Source: Rhodoplanes sp. Z2-YC6860
Lineage (GTDB): Bacteria > Pseudomonadota > Alphaproteobacteria > Rhizobiales > Xanthobacteraceae
Reading direction: 5' to 3'
Assembly (NCBI RefSeq): GCF_001579845.1
Contig: NZ_CP007440.1
Location: 4,114,029 to 4,178,028, forward strand
Length of the DNA: 64,000 nt
In this document: piece after piece, positions 1-6,973 of the stretch
Position numbering within the stretch: position 1 is the first letter of the stretch
How the letters are laid out: the number at the start of each line of letters is the position of its first letter
Program-made: the position numbers and the translations under genes
Notes under the pieces: generated by a model
Told to the model about the DNA's origin: nothing
The model's database searches: none
The model's input: only the letters and a program-made list of their open reading frames with translations

Positions 1-82
1 CGCCCTTGCCGACGGTGAGCGAGACGCCGCGGAGCACGTGGCTCTCGCCGTAATAGGCATGAACGCTCTCGAGCTCCAGCAT
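1..82 (-). CDS. livF: LivF-type ABC transporter ATPase, N-terminal fragment
   Basis: Only the first 27 codons lie in the window; the gene continues past the left edge. The visible protein begins MLELESVHAYYGESHVLRG, the usual opening of LivF, the second ATPase of branched-chain amino-acid (HAAT family) importers, which energises transport at the cytoplasmic membrane face. Its ATG shares one base with the livG stop codon (TGATG), so the two are translationally coupled. The Walker motifs are outside the window, so the call depends on this opening and on operon position after livG. Confidence 0.8.
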   Translation of the reverse strand, partial: MLELESVHAYYGESHVLRGVSLTVGKG

Positions 83-825
83 CAGTGCCTCACCCCGAGA
101 TAGACCTCACGCACGCGAGCATTGGCCTGGATTTCGTCCGGCGTGCCGGTGGCGAGAATTTTCCCGTAATAGAGCACGGTGACGCGGTCGGCGACCGAGA
201 ACACGACCTTCATGTCGTGCTCGATCATCAGGATGGCGAGGCTGCGCGGCAGGCCAGCAATGAGCTCGATCATCCGCGCGGTTTCGGCTGGCGACATGCC
301 TGATGTCGGCTCGTCGAGCAGCAGGATTTTCGGATCGCCCGCGAGAGCCATGCCGATTTCGAGCTGACGTTGCTCGCCATAGGAGAGATTGCGGACGGTG
401 CGGTCGCCGTCGCTGCCAAGATGCACCTGGGCCATCAACTCCTTGGCGCGCGTCATCAGGGCGGCATTGCGGTCAGCCGGCCGAAAGAAGTCCAGCGGCT
501 TGCCCAGGCGGACTTCAAGCGCAAGCCGCAGGTTCTCGATCACCGAAAGGTTCTGGAACAGATTGTTGCGCTGGAACGTGCGGGCCACCCCCATGCGGCT
601 GATCCGGTCCGGCGAGTGACCGGTGATATCTGTGCCGTCGACCAGGATATGGCCGGAACTTGGCGCGAGCTGGCCGCCGATCTGATTGACCAGGCTGGTC
701 TTGCCGGCGCCGTTCGGACCGATGATGACGTGACGTTCGCCCGGTGCGATGTCGAGGTTGACGTCGTCCGTGACGACGAGGCTGCCGAACGAGCGGTTGA
801 GGTGTTCGATGCGGAGCGCGCTCAT
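82..825 (-). CDS. livG: LivG-type ABC transporter ATP-binding protein
   Basis: 247 aa, the normal length for LivG. It hydrolyses ATP to drive uptake of branched-chain amino acids or related amides and carboxylates. Visible motifs in order are Walker A GPNGAGKTS (about residues 37-45), the ABC signature LSYGEQRQ, Walker B ILLLDEP with its catalytic Glu, and the H-loop EHD. Its ATG overlaps the last four bases of the permease gene upstream (ATGA), and its stop overlaps the livF start, so the genes form one minus-strand operon. The true substrate cannot be read from the ATPase. Confidence 0.93.
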   Translation of the reverse strand: MSALRIEHLNRSFGSLVVTDDVNLDIAPGERHVIIGPNGAGKTSLVNQIGGQLAPSSGHILVDGTDITGHSPDRISRMGVARTFQRNNLFQNLSVIENLRLALEVRLGKPLDFFRPADRNAALMTRAKELMAQVHLGSDGDRTVRNLSYGEQRQLEIGMALAGDPKILLLDEPTSGMSPAETARMIELIAGLPRSLAILMIEHDMKVVFSVADRVTVLYYGKILATGTPDEIQANARVREVYLGVRH

Positions 826-2666
826 GATTTCGCGCTCCTCGTGCGGAGGTGGAGGCCACGGATCGCACCCCAGATGCCGCCGGGGAAGAACATCACGCAG
901 CAGATGAAGGTGATGCCGATGATGGCGAGCCAGTGCTCGTTGTAGGAGCTCACGACGTTCTTCATCAGCAGGAACACGCCGGAGCCGATCGCGGGTCCGA
1001 TCAGGGTGCCGGCGCCGCCCAGCATGGTCATGATCAGGACGTCACCCGAGGCGGTCCAGTAGAGCGCATCGGCTGAGATGAAGCCGTTGAAAATGGCGTA
1101 GAGCCCGCCGGCGAGGCCGGCGAGCGCGGCCGCAATGGTGAAGGAGAGAAGCTTGTAAGCCAGCGTCGGGTAGCCGATCGCGAGCATGCGCTGCTCGTTT
1201 TCGCGGATGCCGATGAAGACGCGGCCGAGCGGCGCGTTGATCAGGCGGCGCAGCGCCCAGAATACCAGAACGAAGAAGATGAGCGCCATGAAGTACATGG
1301 TGAGCGAGCTCGACAGGTCGAAACCGAAGAAGCTCGGCTTGTCGGCAATCGCGAGGCCATCGGAGCCGCCCGTGACGTCACGCCATTTCAGCGCAATCGA
1401 GAACACCAATTGCGAGAAAGCGAGCGTTAGCATCAGGAACGTGACGCCGCCGGTGCGGACGCAGAACCAGCCGATCAGGCCTGCGGCGAGCGAGGCAAGC
1501 ACCGAGCCCGCCACAACGCCGATCCAGGCATTGATCCCGAACATATTGCCCAGTACGCCGACTGCATAAGCGCCAAGTCCGAAGAATGCGGCGTGGCCGA
1601 GCGACATCAGCCCGGTGAAACCGAGCAGAAGATCGAGGCTCATGGCGAAGATCGCGAAGATGAAAATCTCGGCGATCAGCGTTCTGCCGTAGTCCGAGAC
1701 CGTAAATGGCAGGGCGATCAGAGCAGCGAGCGCGACGAACTCGACAATGCGGGTGCGGTTGGTCGGCGGCACGGGCGTTGTCGAGACAGCGGCCGGAGCC
1801 GCATCGGCATATTTGATGCCGAACAGGCCCTGCGGCCGCACCAGCAGAACCAGAATCATCGTCAGATAAATCAGGAACAGCGCGAGGCTCGGCAGATAGG
1901 CCTTGCCGAAGGTGTCGGCGATGCCGATCACCAGACTGCCGGCAAATGCGCCGCGAAGACTCCCGAGCCCACCGATCACGATGACGATAAACGCCGGGAT
2001 CAGGATCTCGGCGTCCATGCCCGGATAGAGCCCGAGAATGGGTCCCGCGGCGACGCCGCCGAGGGCTGCCAGCGCGACGCCAAAGCCGAACATGCCGCTG
2101 AACAGCGCCGGGATGTTGCCGCCGAGGCCCGACGCCATCTGCGCGTCATCGACGCCAGCGCGCACCATGGCGCCGATGCGGCTTCGCTCCAGGAACAGCC
2201 AGAGCAGGAGCGCGATGGCGAAGCCGAAGCCAATGAGAAACAGCCGATAGGCCGAGAACACGCCGGCGCCGATATGCAATGTGCCCTGCAGCGCCTCCGG
2301 CGCCGGCAAACGCAGCACCGAACGGCCCCAGACGGTCTGCACGAAGTCGAGAAACACGAAGGTGAAGCCGAACGTCAGCAGCACCTGGTCCATATGGCCG
2401 CGCCGGTAGAGCGGCCGCATGAACAGCCGCTCGATGACGATGCCGGCGATGATGATGGGGATGGGGGCGAGGATCAGCGCCAGCCAGAAGCTCCCGGTGG
2501 CGTTGAAGATCGACAGCCCCACATAGGCGCCGAGCATGAAGAACGAGCCGTGGGCGAGGCTCACGACATTCATCAGCCCGAAGATCAGCGACAGGCCGGC
2601 CGCCATCAGAAAGAGCAGGACGCCGTAGACCAGCCCGTTCAGAAGCTGGGCGACGAACACTTCCAT
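822..2666 (-). CDS. Fused LivH-LivM branched-chain amino-acid permease
   Basis: 614 aa holding two permeases that are usually separate. Residues about 1-290 are LivH-like (FVAQLLNGLVYGVLLFLMA opening and a helix set). A linker rich in Pro and Thr near 295-305 leads to a LivM-like half (about 310-610) with the typical GFTGLMSLGHAAFFGLGAYA segment. Together they would form the full membrane channel of a HAAT importer. The gene lies 39 bases after the binding-protein gene and overlaps livG by 4 bases. The reading frame is continuous, so this looks like a genuine fusion; LivHM fusions are known in alphaproteobacteria. Confidence 0.9.
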   Translation of the reverse strand: MEVFVAQLLNGLVYGVLLFLMAAGLSLIFGLMNVVSLAHGSFFMLGAYVGLSIFNATGSFWLALILAPIPIIIAGIVIERLFMRPLYRRGHMDQVLLTFGFTFVFLDFVQTVWGRSVLRLPAPEALQGTLHIGAGVFSAYRLFLIGFGFAIALLLWLFLERSRIGAMVRAGVDDAQMASGLGGNIPALFSGMFGFGVALAALGGVAAGPILGLYPGMDAEILIPAFIVIVIGGLGSLRGAFAGSLVIGIADTFGKAYLPSLALFLIYLTMILVLLVRPQGLFGIKYADAAPAAVSTTPVPPTNRTRIVEFVALAALIALPFTVSDYGRTLIAEIFIFAIFAMSLDLLLGFTGLMSLGHAAFFGLGAYAVGVLGNMFGINAWIGVVAGSVLASLAAGLIGWFCVRTGGVTFLMLTLAFSQLVFSIALKWRDVTGGSDGLAIADKPSFFGFDLSSSLTMYFMALIFFVLVFWALRRLINAPLGRVFIGIRENEQRMLAIGYPTLAYKLLSFTIAAALAGLAGGLYAIFNGFISADALYWTASGDVLIMTMLGGAGTLIGPAIGSGVFLLMKNVVSSYNEHWLAIIGITFICCVMFFPGGIWGAIRGLHLRTRSAKS

Positions 2667-2705
2667 GCGGGTTTCAGCCGGCGTTTCAGGGCGTTGCGGG
2701 TGCGG

Positions 2706-3923
2706 TCAGTAGATCTTCTTGCCCGGGTCGGTGACGTCCTTGGCGGTCGACAGGATCTTGGTCGAGATGCCGTCGCCCTTCTCGATCACCTGGCAGATGT
2801 AGATGTCCTGGATCGGATTATGCGTTGCCGGGTCCATGCGAAACGGCCCGCGCGGCGCGTTGAATTTCACCTTGGTCATGGCGTCGGCAAGCTTGTCCTT
2901 GTTGCCGGCATCGCCGTCGATCGCCTGCATCGCCTCGCCGAGCGCCCGGCCGGCAACGTAGCCGTAATCGGCGAACAGGTCCGGAGAGGATTTGTATTTG
3001 GCCTTGTAGTCGGCCGCGAACTTCTGGCCCTCGGGCGTGGGCACCGTATCCGTGTAGGTCAGCGCCGAGATGATGCCGATCGCGGACTTGCCAAGCGCGC
3101 TCACGGTTTGCGAGTCGATGATGGTGAAGCCGGTCAGCGGCATTTTCTCCTTCAGTCCGAATTCGCTGTATTGCTGGATGAAGCGCACCGCGTCGGCGCC
3201 CGGCATGAAGTCGTAAGTGACCGGCGGATTGATCGACTTGATGTCAGTCAGGTAAGGGCTGAAATCGGTGGTGCCGAGCGGCGGCCAGATTTCCTTGATC
3301 ACCTTGCCGCCGCGCTTGACATACGGACCCTTGAACTGCGCGATGACATCGCGTCCGCCCGCATAGTCCGAGGCCGTGGTGACGATCTCCTTGCCGAGAT
3401 TGTCGTAGACGTAGTTCGCCATCGGTGTGGACAGCTGATAGGCGGAGATCGAGGTACGGAACAGATAGGGGTAGCGGTCCCAGGTGATGGCGTCGGTGCC
3501 GGCGCCCGACACCACGTAGAACGCTTTCTGTTGCTTCATGTAATTCAGCACGGCGAGTGCCACGTTGCTCGCCTGGATGCCGACCAGGAGATCGACCTTG
3601 TCGCTTTCAACGAGCTTCTTCGCCTTCTGCAAGCCAACCTGCGGATTGAACTGATCGTCCTCCTTGACGAGTTCGATCTTGCGGCCGGCGACCGTCCAAT
3701 TGATGCTCTCGAAATAGAGGCTCATGCCGTTGAGGTTGCCCTCGGCTGCGTAGGCAAGGCCGCCGGTGAAGGAGTTCAGCACGCCGAGCTTGATCGGTGC
3801 TTTGCTCTGGGCGAGCAGCGCGGGCGCGGCGAGGTTCGAGGTCAGGACGGCGCCGGCGGCCGCGGAATGCTTGACGAATGAACGCCGCGACAGGCGTGCG
3901 GCGAATGGGCCTTGCTTCCTCAT
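2706..3923 (-). CDS. Branched-chain amino-acid-type ABC transporter substrate-binding protein
   Basis: 405 aa from the chosen ATG. It binds the ligand in the periplasm and delivers it to the LivHM permease downstream. The N-terminus has a twin-arginine signal (RRSFVKHSAAAGA, then ALLAQ as a likely cleavage region). The mature part matches the Peripla_BP_6/LivK type: IKLGVLNSFTGGLAYAAEG, then VDLLVGIQASNVALAV and a C-terminal QDIYICQVI. The frame is open further upstream to 4094, but the segment before the signal peptide is not protein-like, so that start was rejected. It is the first gene of the transporter operon. Aromatic acids and amides are also ligands of this family, so the substrate is open. 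Confidence 0.9.
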   Translation of the reverse strand: MRKQGPFAARLSRRSFVKHSAAAGAVLTSNLAAPALLAQSKAPIKLGVLNSFTGGLAYAAEGNLNGMSLYFESINWTVAGRKIELVKEDDQFNPQVGLQKAKKLVESDKVDLLVGIQASNVALAVLNYMKQQKAFYVVSGAGTDAITWDRYPYLFRTSISAYQLSTPMANYVYDNLGKEIVTTASDYAGGRDVIAQFKGPYVKRGGKVIKEIWPPLGTTDFSPYLTDIKSINPPVTYDFMPGADAVRFIQQYSEFGLKEKMPLTGFTIIDSQTVSALGKSAIGIISALTYTDTVPTPEGQKFAADYKAKYKSSPDLFADYGYVAGRALGEAMQAIDGDAGNKDKLADAMTKVKFNAPRGPFRMDPATHNPIQDIYICQVIEKGDGISTKILSTAKDVTDPGKKIY

Positions 3924-4165
3924 TGCGTCTCTCCCTCGGGCTCCGGACTTGTCGCCGGCTGCTTCCTCGATACTAGGCGGGACTCGGCGCACCTCGCTAG
4001 AGGTTTCCGTGCGTTCGATCGTCTCGGCATGCGGACGGTTCTGCGTCACGCGGCTATTGACCAATGCTGCGTCACCTGATGCAAATCCGCCCAACTCCCC
4101 GCTGCATTGGCGGTGCGATTACAGAACAGGCAAACCAAGCCGTAAATTGAGTGGGCGGAAACCGC

Positions 4166-5191
4166 ATGAAGTTGGAATTCGGCATTTTCGATCACCTCGA
4201 TCGCAACGACTTACCTTTGCGCGAGTATTACGAGCAGCGGTTGAAGGTGATCGAGGCCTTCGATCGTTCTGGCTTCTACGCCTATCACGTGGCCGAACAC
4301 CATTTCACGCCGCTCGGCATGGCGCCATCGCCCAGCGTGTTCCTTTCCGCGATCGGCCAACGCACCGCGCGGCTTCGTTTTGGCACCTTCGTCTATGCTC
4401 TGCCGGTGCATCATCCGCTCCGGGTGATGGAAGAGATCTGCATGCTCGATCACATGAGCGGCGGGCGGCTGGAGATCGGCTTCGGCCGCGGTTCAGTGCC
4501 GTACGAGATTTCCTATTACGGGCAGAACGCGCAGGAGCGGCAGCAGATCTATGCCGAGCGTCTGGAACTGATCATGAAGGCCTTCACGGTCAAGAAGCTC
4601 GACTGGAAGGGCAAGTATGACCAGTTCGCCAACGTGCCGATGGAGATGGAACCGTACCAGAAGCCGCATCCGCCGCTGTGGTACGGCGCGCATTCGCCGG
4701 ACAGCGCCGAGCGCGCCGCACGCAAGGGCTTGAACATCGTCACCAACGACATGCCCGACAACACGCGCGCCATCGTCGAGCGTTATCGCAAGATTTGGGG
4801 CGAGGTCCAGAGCGGTGCGGCGTTACCCAAGATGGGCATGGTGCGCTTCATCGTGGTGGCCGACACCGACGATCAAGCGCTGGCCATCGCGCGGCGCGCC
4901 TATCTGCGCTGGCGGGCGAGCTTCACATATCTCTCCGAGCTGAACGGCACATGGCCGGAATCGCCGCTTCGCGTGGAGAATTTCGACATGCTGATCAAGC
5001 AAGGGCAAGCCATCGCCGGTTCGCCCGAAACCGTGCGAGCGTTTTTGGGCAAGCAGGTTGAGGACAGCGGCGCCAACTACATTGTCGGGCAGTTCTGCTT
5101 CGGCGATCTGTCGGGGGAGGAAATGCTGCGTTCAGTGGAGCTGTTTGCAGCGCAGGTGAAGCCCGAGCTGCAGACGGCGTTCAAAAGCTAG
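4166..5191 (+). CDS. LLM-class (luciferase-like) flavin-dependent oxidoreductase
   Basis: 341 aa TIM-barrel oxidoreductase of the bacterial luciferase family, expected to use reduced FMN and O2 to oxidise an organic substrate in the cytoplasm. Family landmarks are the opening MKLEFGIFDHLDR, AEHHFTPLG, the SGGRLEIGFGRG flavin-site loop and PPLWYGAHSP. ATG 4166 is chosen over GTG 4151 because the close paralogue at 47930-48973 starts at the same position and GGGCGGAA precedes it. It diverges from the ABC transporter operon and is followed by an FMN reductase that could supply FMNH2. The substrate is unknown. Confidence 0.88.
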   Translation: MKLEFGIFDHLDRNDLPLREYYEQRLKVIEAFDRSGFYAYHVAEHHFTPLGMAPSPSVFLSAIGQRTARLRFGTFVYALPVHHPLRVMEEICMLDHMSGGRLEIGFGRGSVPYEISYYGQNAQERQQIYAERLELIMKAFTVKKLDWKGKYDQFANVPMEMEPYQKPHPPLWYGAHSPDSAERAARKGLNIVTNDMPDNTRAIVERYRKIWGEVQSGAALPKMGMVRFIVVADTDDQALAIARRAYLRWRASFTYLSELNGTWPESPLRVENFDMLIKQGQAIAGSPETVRAFLGKQVEDSGANYIVGQFCFGDLSGEEMLRSVELFAAQVKPELQTAFKS

Positions 5192-5224
5192 CGTGGAGTC
5201 GAAGTCGGCGCGAAGAACACGTGG

Positions 5225-5818
5225 TCAAGCTGCGGCCGCTTTTGCCGCCGTCGTTGCTTTCGCCCACCACACGAGTTCGTCGAGCGCGGTTTTGGCCGAA
5301 GGAAGCAGATTCGCCTCAATCTCCTCGATGGGCTTCTTGCCGAACATCGGATGCACCGCCATGAAATCCCCGCCGCCAATATGCACGGCAGCATGCGTGG
5401 AGACCATTTGTAGTTCCACGGCAATAGAACGCAGGTGTTCGATAGCGCGCGCAGCTCCGACGCCGCCGTATCCGATCGCGGTGAATGGCTTGCGATTCCA
5501 CTCCTTGTAAGCTTGATCGAGCGCGTTCTTGAGCACGCCAGTAATGGAGTGGTTGTATTCCGCGACCACAAAGATGTAGCCGTCATATTTTGCGACGGTA
5601 TGTTGCCAGCGGATCGCCTCGGCATTCTTGCTCGGCATCCACATGTTCGATGCCATTTCATCGAAGAAGGGCAGCGCATAATCGCGCAGGTCGACCAGCT
5701 CTACATCCATATCTCCACGCGCCTTGGTTTGCTTCAGAATCCACTGCGCCGGCCCGTCGGCGAAGCGAGTCGGTCGCGTAGAGCCAATGATGACGGCGAT
5801 TTTAGGCTTAGATGTCAT
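5225..5818 (-). CDS. NAD(P)H-dependent FMN reductase (NADPH-dependent flavin/quinone reductase family)
   Basis: 197 aa flavodoxin-like protein. It starts with KIAVIIGSTRPTRFADGPA, the phosphate-binding loop of the FMN_red family, and carries VVAEYNHSITGVLKNALD, the second flavin-contact segment (usual form PEYN). It would reduce FMN or quinones with NAD(P)H. ATG 5818 is preceded by GAGGTAATC, a good ribosome-binding site; the longer frame to 5935 crosses the neighbouring regulator gene and was rejected. It is divergent from an HxlR-type regulator with only 51 bases between them, which suggests direct regulation. Confidence 0.88.
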   Translation of the reverse strand: MTSKPKIAVIIGSTRPTRFADGPAQWILKQTKARGDMDVELVDLRDYALPFFDEMASNMWMPSKNAEAIRWQHTVAKYDGYIFVVAEYNHSITGVLKNALDQAYKEWNRKPFTAIGYGGVGAARAIEHLRSIAVELQMVSTHAAVHIGGGDFMAVHPMFGKKPIEEIEANLLPSAKTALDELVWWAKATTAAKAAAA

Positions 5819-5836
5819 GATTACCTCGGGTATGCT

Positions 5837-5867
5837 GGTTTCTTGCGGTAACCAACCTAAGCAAACC
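5837..5867. promoter_or_regulatory. Candidate operator between FMN reductase and HxlR genes
   Basis: The 51-base divergent intergenic region contains an imperfect inverted repeat: GGTTTCTT at 5837-5844 and AGCAAACC at 5860-5867, 6 of 8 positions matching, with 15 bases between. A further GGTT/AACC pair lies inside. It sits where a dimeric HxlR protein would control both genes. The repeat is weak and the assignment is inference. Confidence 0.35.
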
Positions 5868-5869
5868 CA

Positions 5870-6268
5870 ATGGCTGAACAAGAAGGCACCTTGTCGACAC
5901 CAGATAACCACGAGGATACCGCCCACTGCGAACACATCAGCCGCATGCTCGCGCGCATCAGCGACAAATGGACTCTTCTCGTGGTGCGCGTGCTAGGCCA
6001 GGGACCGCGTCGATTCAACGCGTTGAGGCGCGAAGTCGGCGAGATCAGCCAAAAAGTGTTGGCATCGACGCTGAGGGACCTTGAGGAAAACGGCTTTGTC
6101 ACGCGGACGGTCACCCCCGTCACGCCGCCGCAGGTGGAATATGAACTGACCGACCTCGGGCGAGAACTTTTCAAGCCGGTGCAAGGGATAGCAGACTGGG
6201 TCGTCGCGAACTCGACGCGCATCGAAGCTGCGCGCGCGGCCTATGCGAAACGTCGCGCGCGTGAATAA
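5870..6268 (+). CDS. HxlR-family winged-helix regulator with one cysteine
   Basis: 132 aa. The core HISRMLARISDKWTLLVVRV and the wing region FVTRTVTPVTPPQVEYELTD are characteristic of HxlR/DUF24 proteins, which bind DNA as dimers. It has a single cysteine, Cys20, just before the first helix. This is where redox-sensing family members such as Bacillus YodB and CatR carry their reactive Cys. It is divergent from an NAD(P)H-dependent FMN/quinone reductase, the usual type of target for those sensors. Response to quinones or electrophiles is therefore a reasonable inference, not shown by sequence alone. Confidence 0.9.
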   Translation: MAEQEGTLSTPDNHEDTAHCEHISRMLARISDKWTLLVVRVLGQGPRRFNALRREVGEISQKVLASTLRDLEENGFVTRTVTPVTPPQVEYELTDLGRELFKPVQGIADWVVANSTRIEAARAAYAKRRARE

Positions 6269-6280
6269 CCGTGCCGCTGC

Positions 6281-6874
6281 TTACTTCAGTGAGACGTGCT
6301 GCGCCTCGATCAATTCGGCGTGCACCAGATAGCGCAGCGGGCCGGGCGTGACGGAGTCCAGCGGCCAGCAGGTCGACAGCACCAGCTCCGGTCGGTCGGT
6401 GATCGGATCGATGCCTGAGTCGTCGTAGCGCACCACGGACGTGCCGTTGACCTTGTAGCGGAAGATGCGGCCGTCGCGCCGCGTTACGGCAATCTCGTCG
6501 CCCATTTTCACGTCCTTGAGAAACCGGAAGTGCGTGTCGCGGTGCGCCGAGTAAACCGCGACGCCGCGTTCGCCGGCATTGGCTGTGAGTTCGACATGGC
6601 CCGGGCCGAACGCCAGAGCCTGGCCGCTGCTGCCTTCCAGCACGATGGCGCTGGCGTTGATGCGTTTCATTTCGATGCGCGCCACGGGCCAGGTGTCGGC
6701 CCATGACCACGGCTTCACGTCGCGGCCGGTCGCAATCGTCTCGGCGAAGGCGCGCTCCAGCAGCACCTGGGCGAGCATGGCTTTGGCGTGGATGTAGAGG
6801 CCTTGGCCCAGCAGGTAGGCACCAGCGAGAGCGAGCATCAGAGCGGCCAACCGTTTTGCATCGAGGCGTTTCAT
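6281..6874 (-). CDS. Class GN-type sortase (proteobacterial sortase)
   Basis: 197 aa transpeptidase that would cleave an LPXTX-type signal and anchor or process the partner protein encoded just upstream. One N-terminal membrane helix (about 8-27) precedes the sortase domain. The catalytic set is visible: His111 in VYSAHRDTHF, Cys169 in LVLSTCWPLD and Arg181 in LRYLVHA. ATG 6874 is chosen because the longer frame to 6967 runs through a hairpin-rich intergenic region. Gram-negative sortases of this type are encoded beside a dedicated VIT/VWA target, exactly as here. Confidence 0.9.
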   Translation of the reverse strand: MKRLDAKRLAALMLALAGAYLLGQGLYIHAKAMLAQVLLERAFAETIATGRDVKPWSWADTWPVARIEMKRINASAIVLEGSSGQALAFGPGHVELTANAGERGVAVYSAHRDTHFRFLKDVKMGDEIAVTRRDGRIFRYKVNGTSVVRYDDSGIDPITDRPELVLSTCWPLDSVTPGPLRYLVHAELIEAQHVSLK

Positions 6875-6896
6875 CGGCGCGGTCCTTGAAGAGAAT

Positions 6897-6961
6897 GCGC
6901 GCGCGGCCCTGGGGGGACAGAGGCCGCGCGCGCTGGGAGGAGGTGGGGGGCAGACTCCTCC
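6897..6961 (-). other. Tandem hairpins with C6 loops between sortase target and sortase
   Basis: Read on the minus strand, two hairpins sit back to back in the mRNA leader of the sortase gene. The first has 7-base arms (6955-6961 with 6936-6942, GGAGGAG/CTCCTCC). The second has perfect 12-base arms (6922-6933 with 6897-6908, GCGCGCGCGGCC/GGCCGCGCGCGC). Both loops contain CCCCCC on the minus strand, and CCTCCTCCC overlaps the 3' side of the first. No U-run follows the second stem, so a simple intrinsic terminator is not supported. Differential expression of the two genes, mRNA stabilisation or an sRNA-like element are possible. Confidence 0.55.
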
Positions 6962-6973
6962 GGTCATCCGGCG

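Noticed and set aside
1593-3881. 762-codon open frame on the plus strand
   Set aside because: It lies antisense to the LivHM permease and binding-protein genes, whose family motifs are unmistakable; its translation is charged low-complexity text typical of GC-rich antisense frames.
6897-6961. Tandem hairpins as a tiny CRISPR or repeat array
   Set aside because: The two stems differ in sequence and length, and there are no repeated units with spacers.
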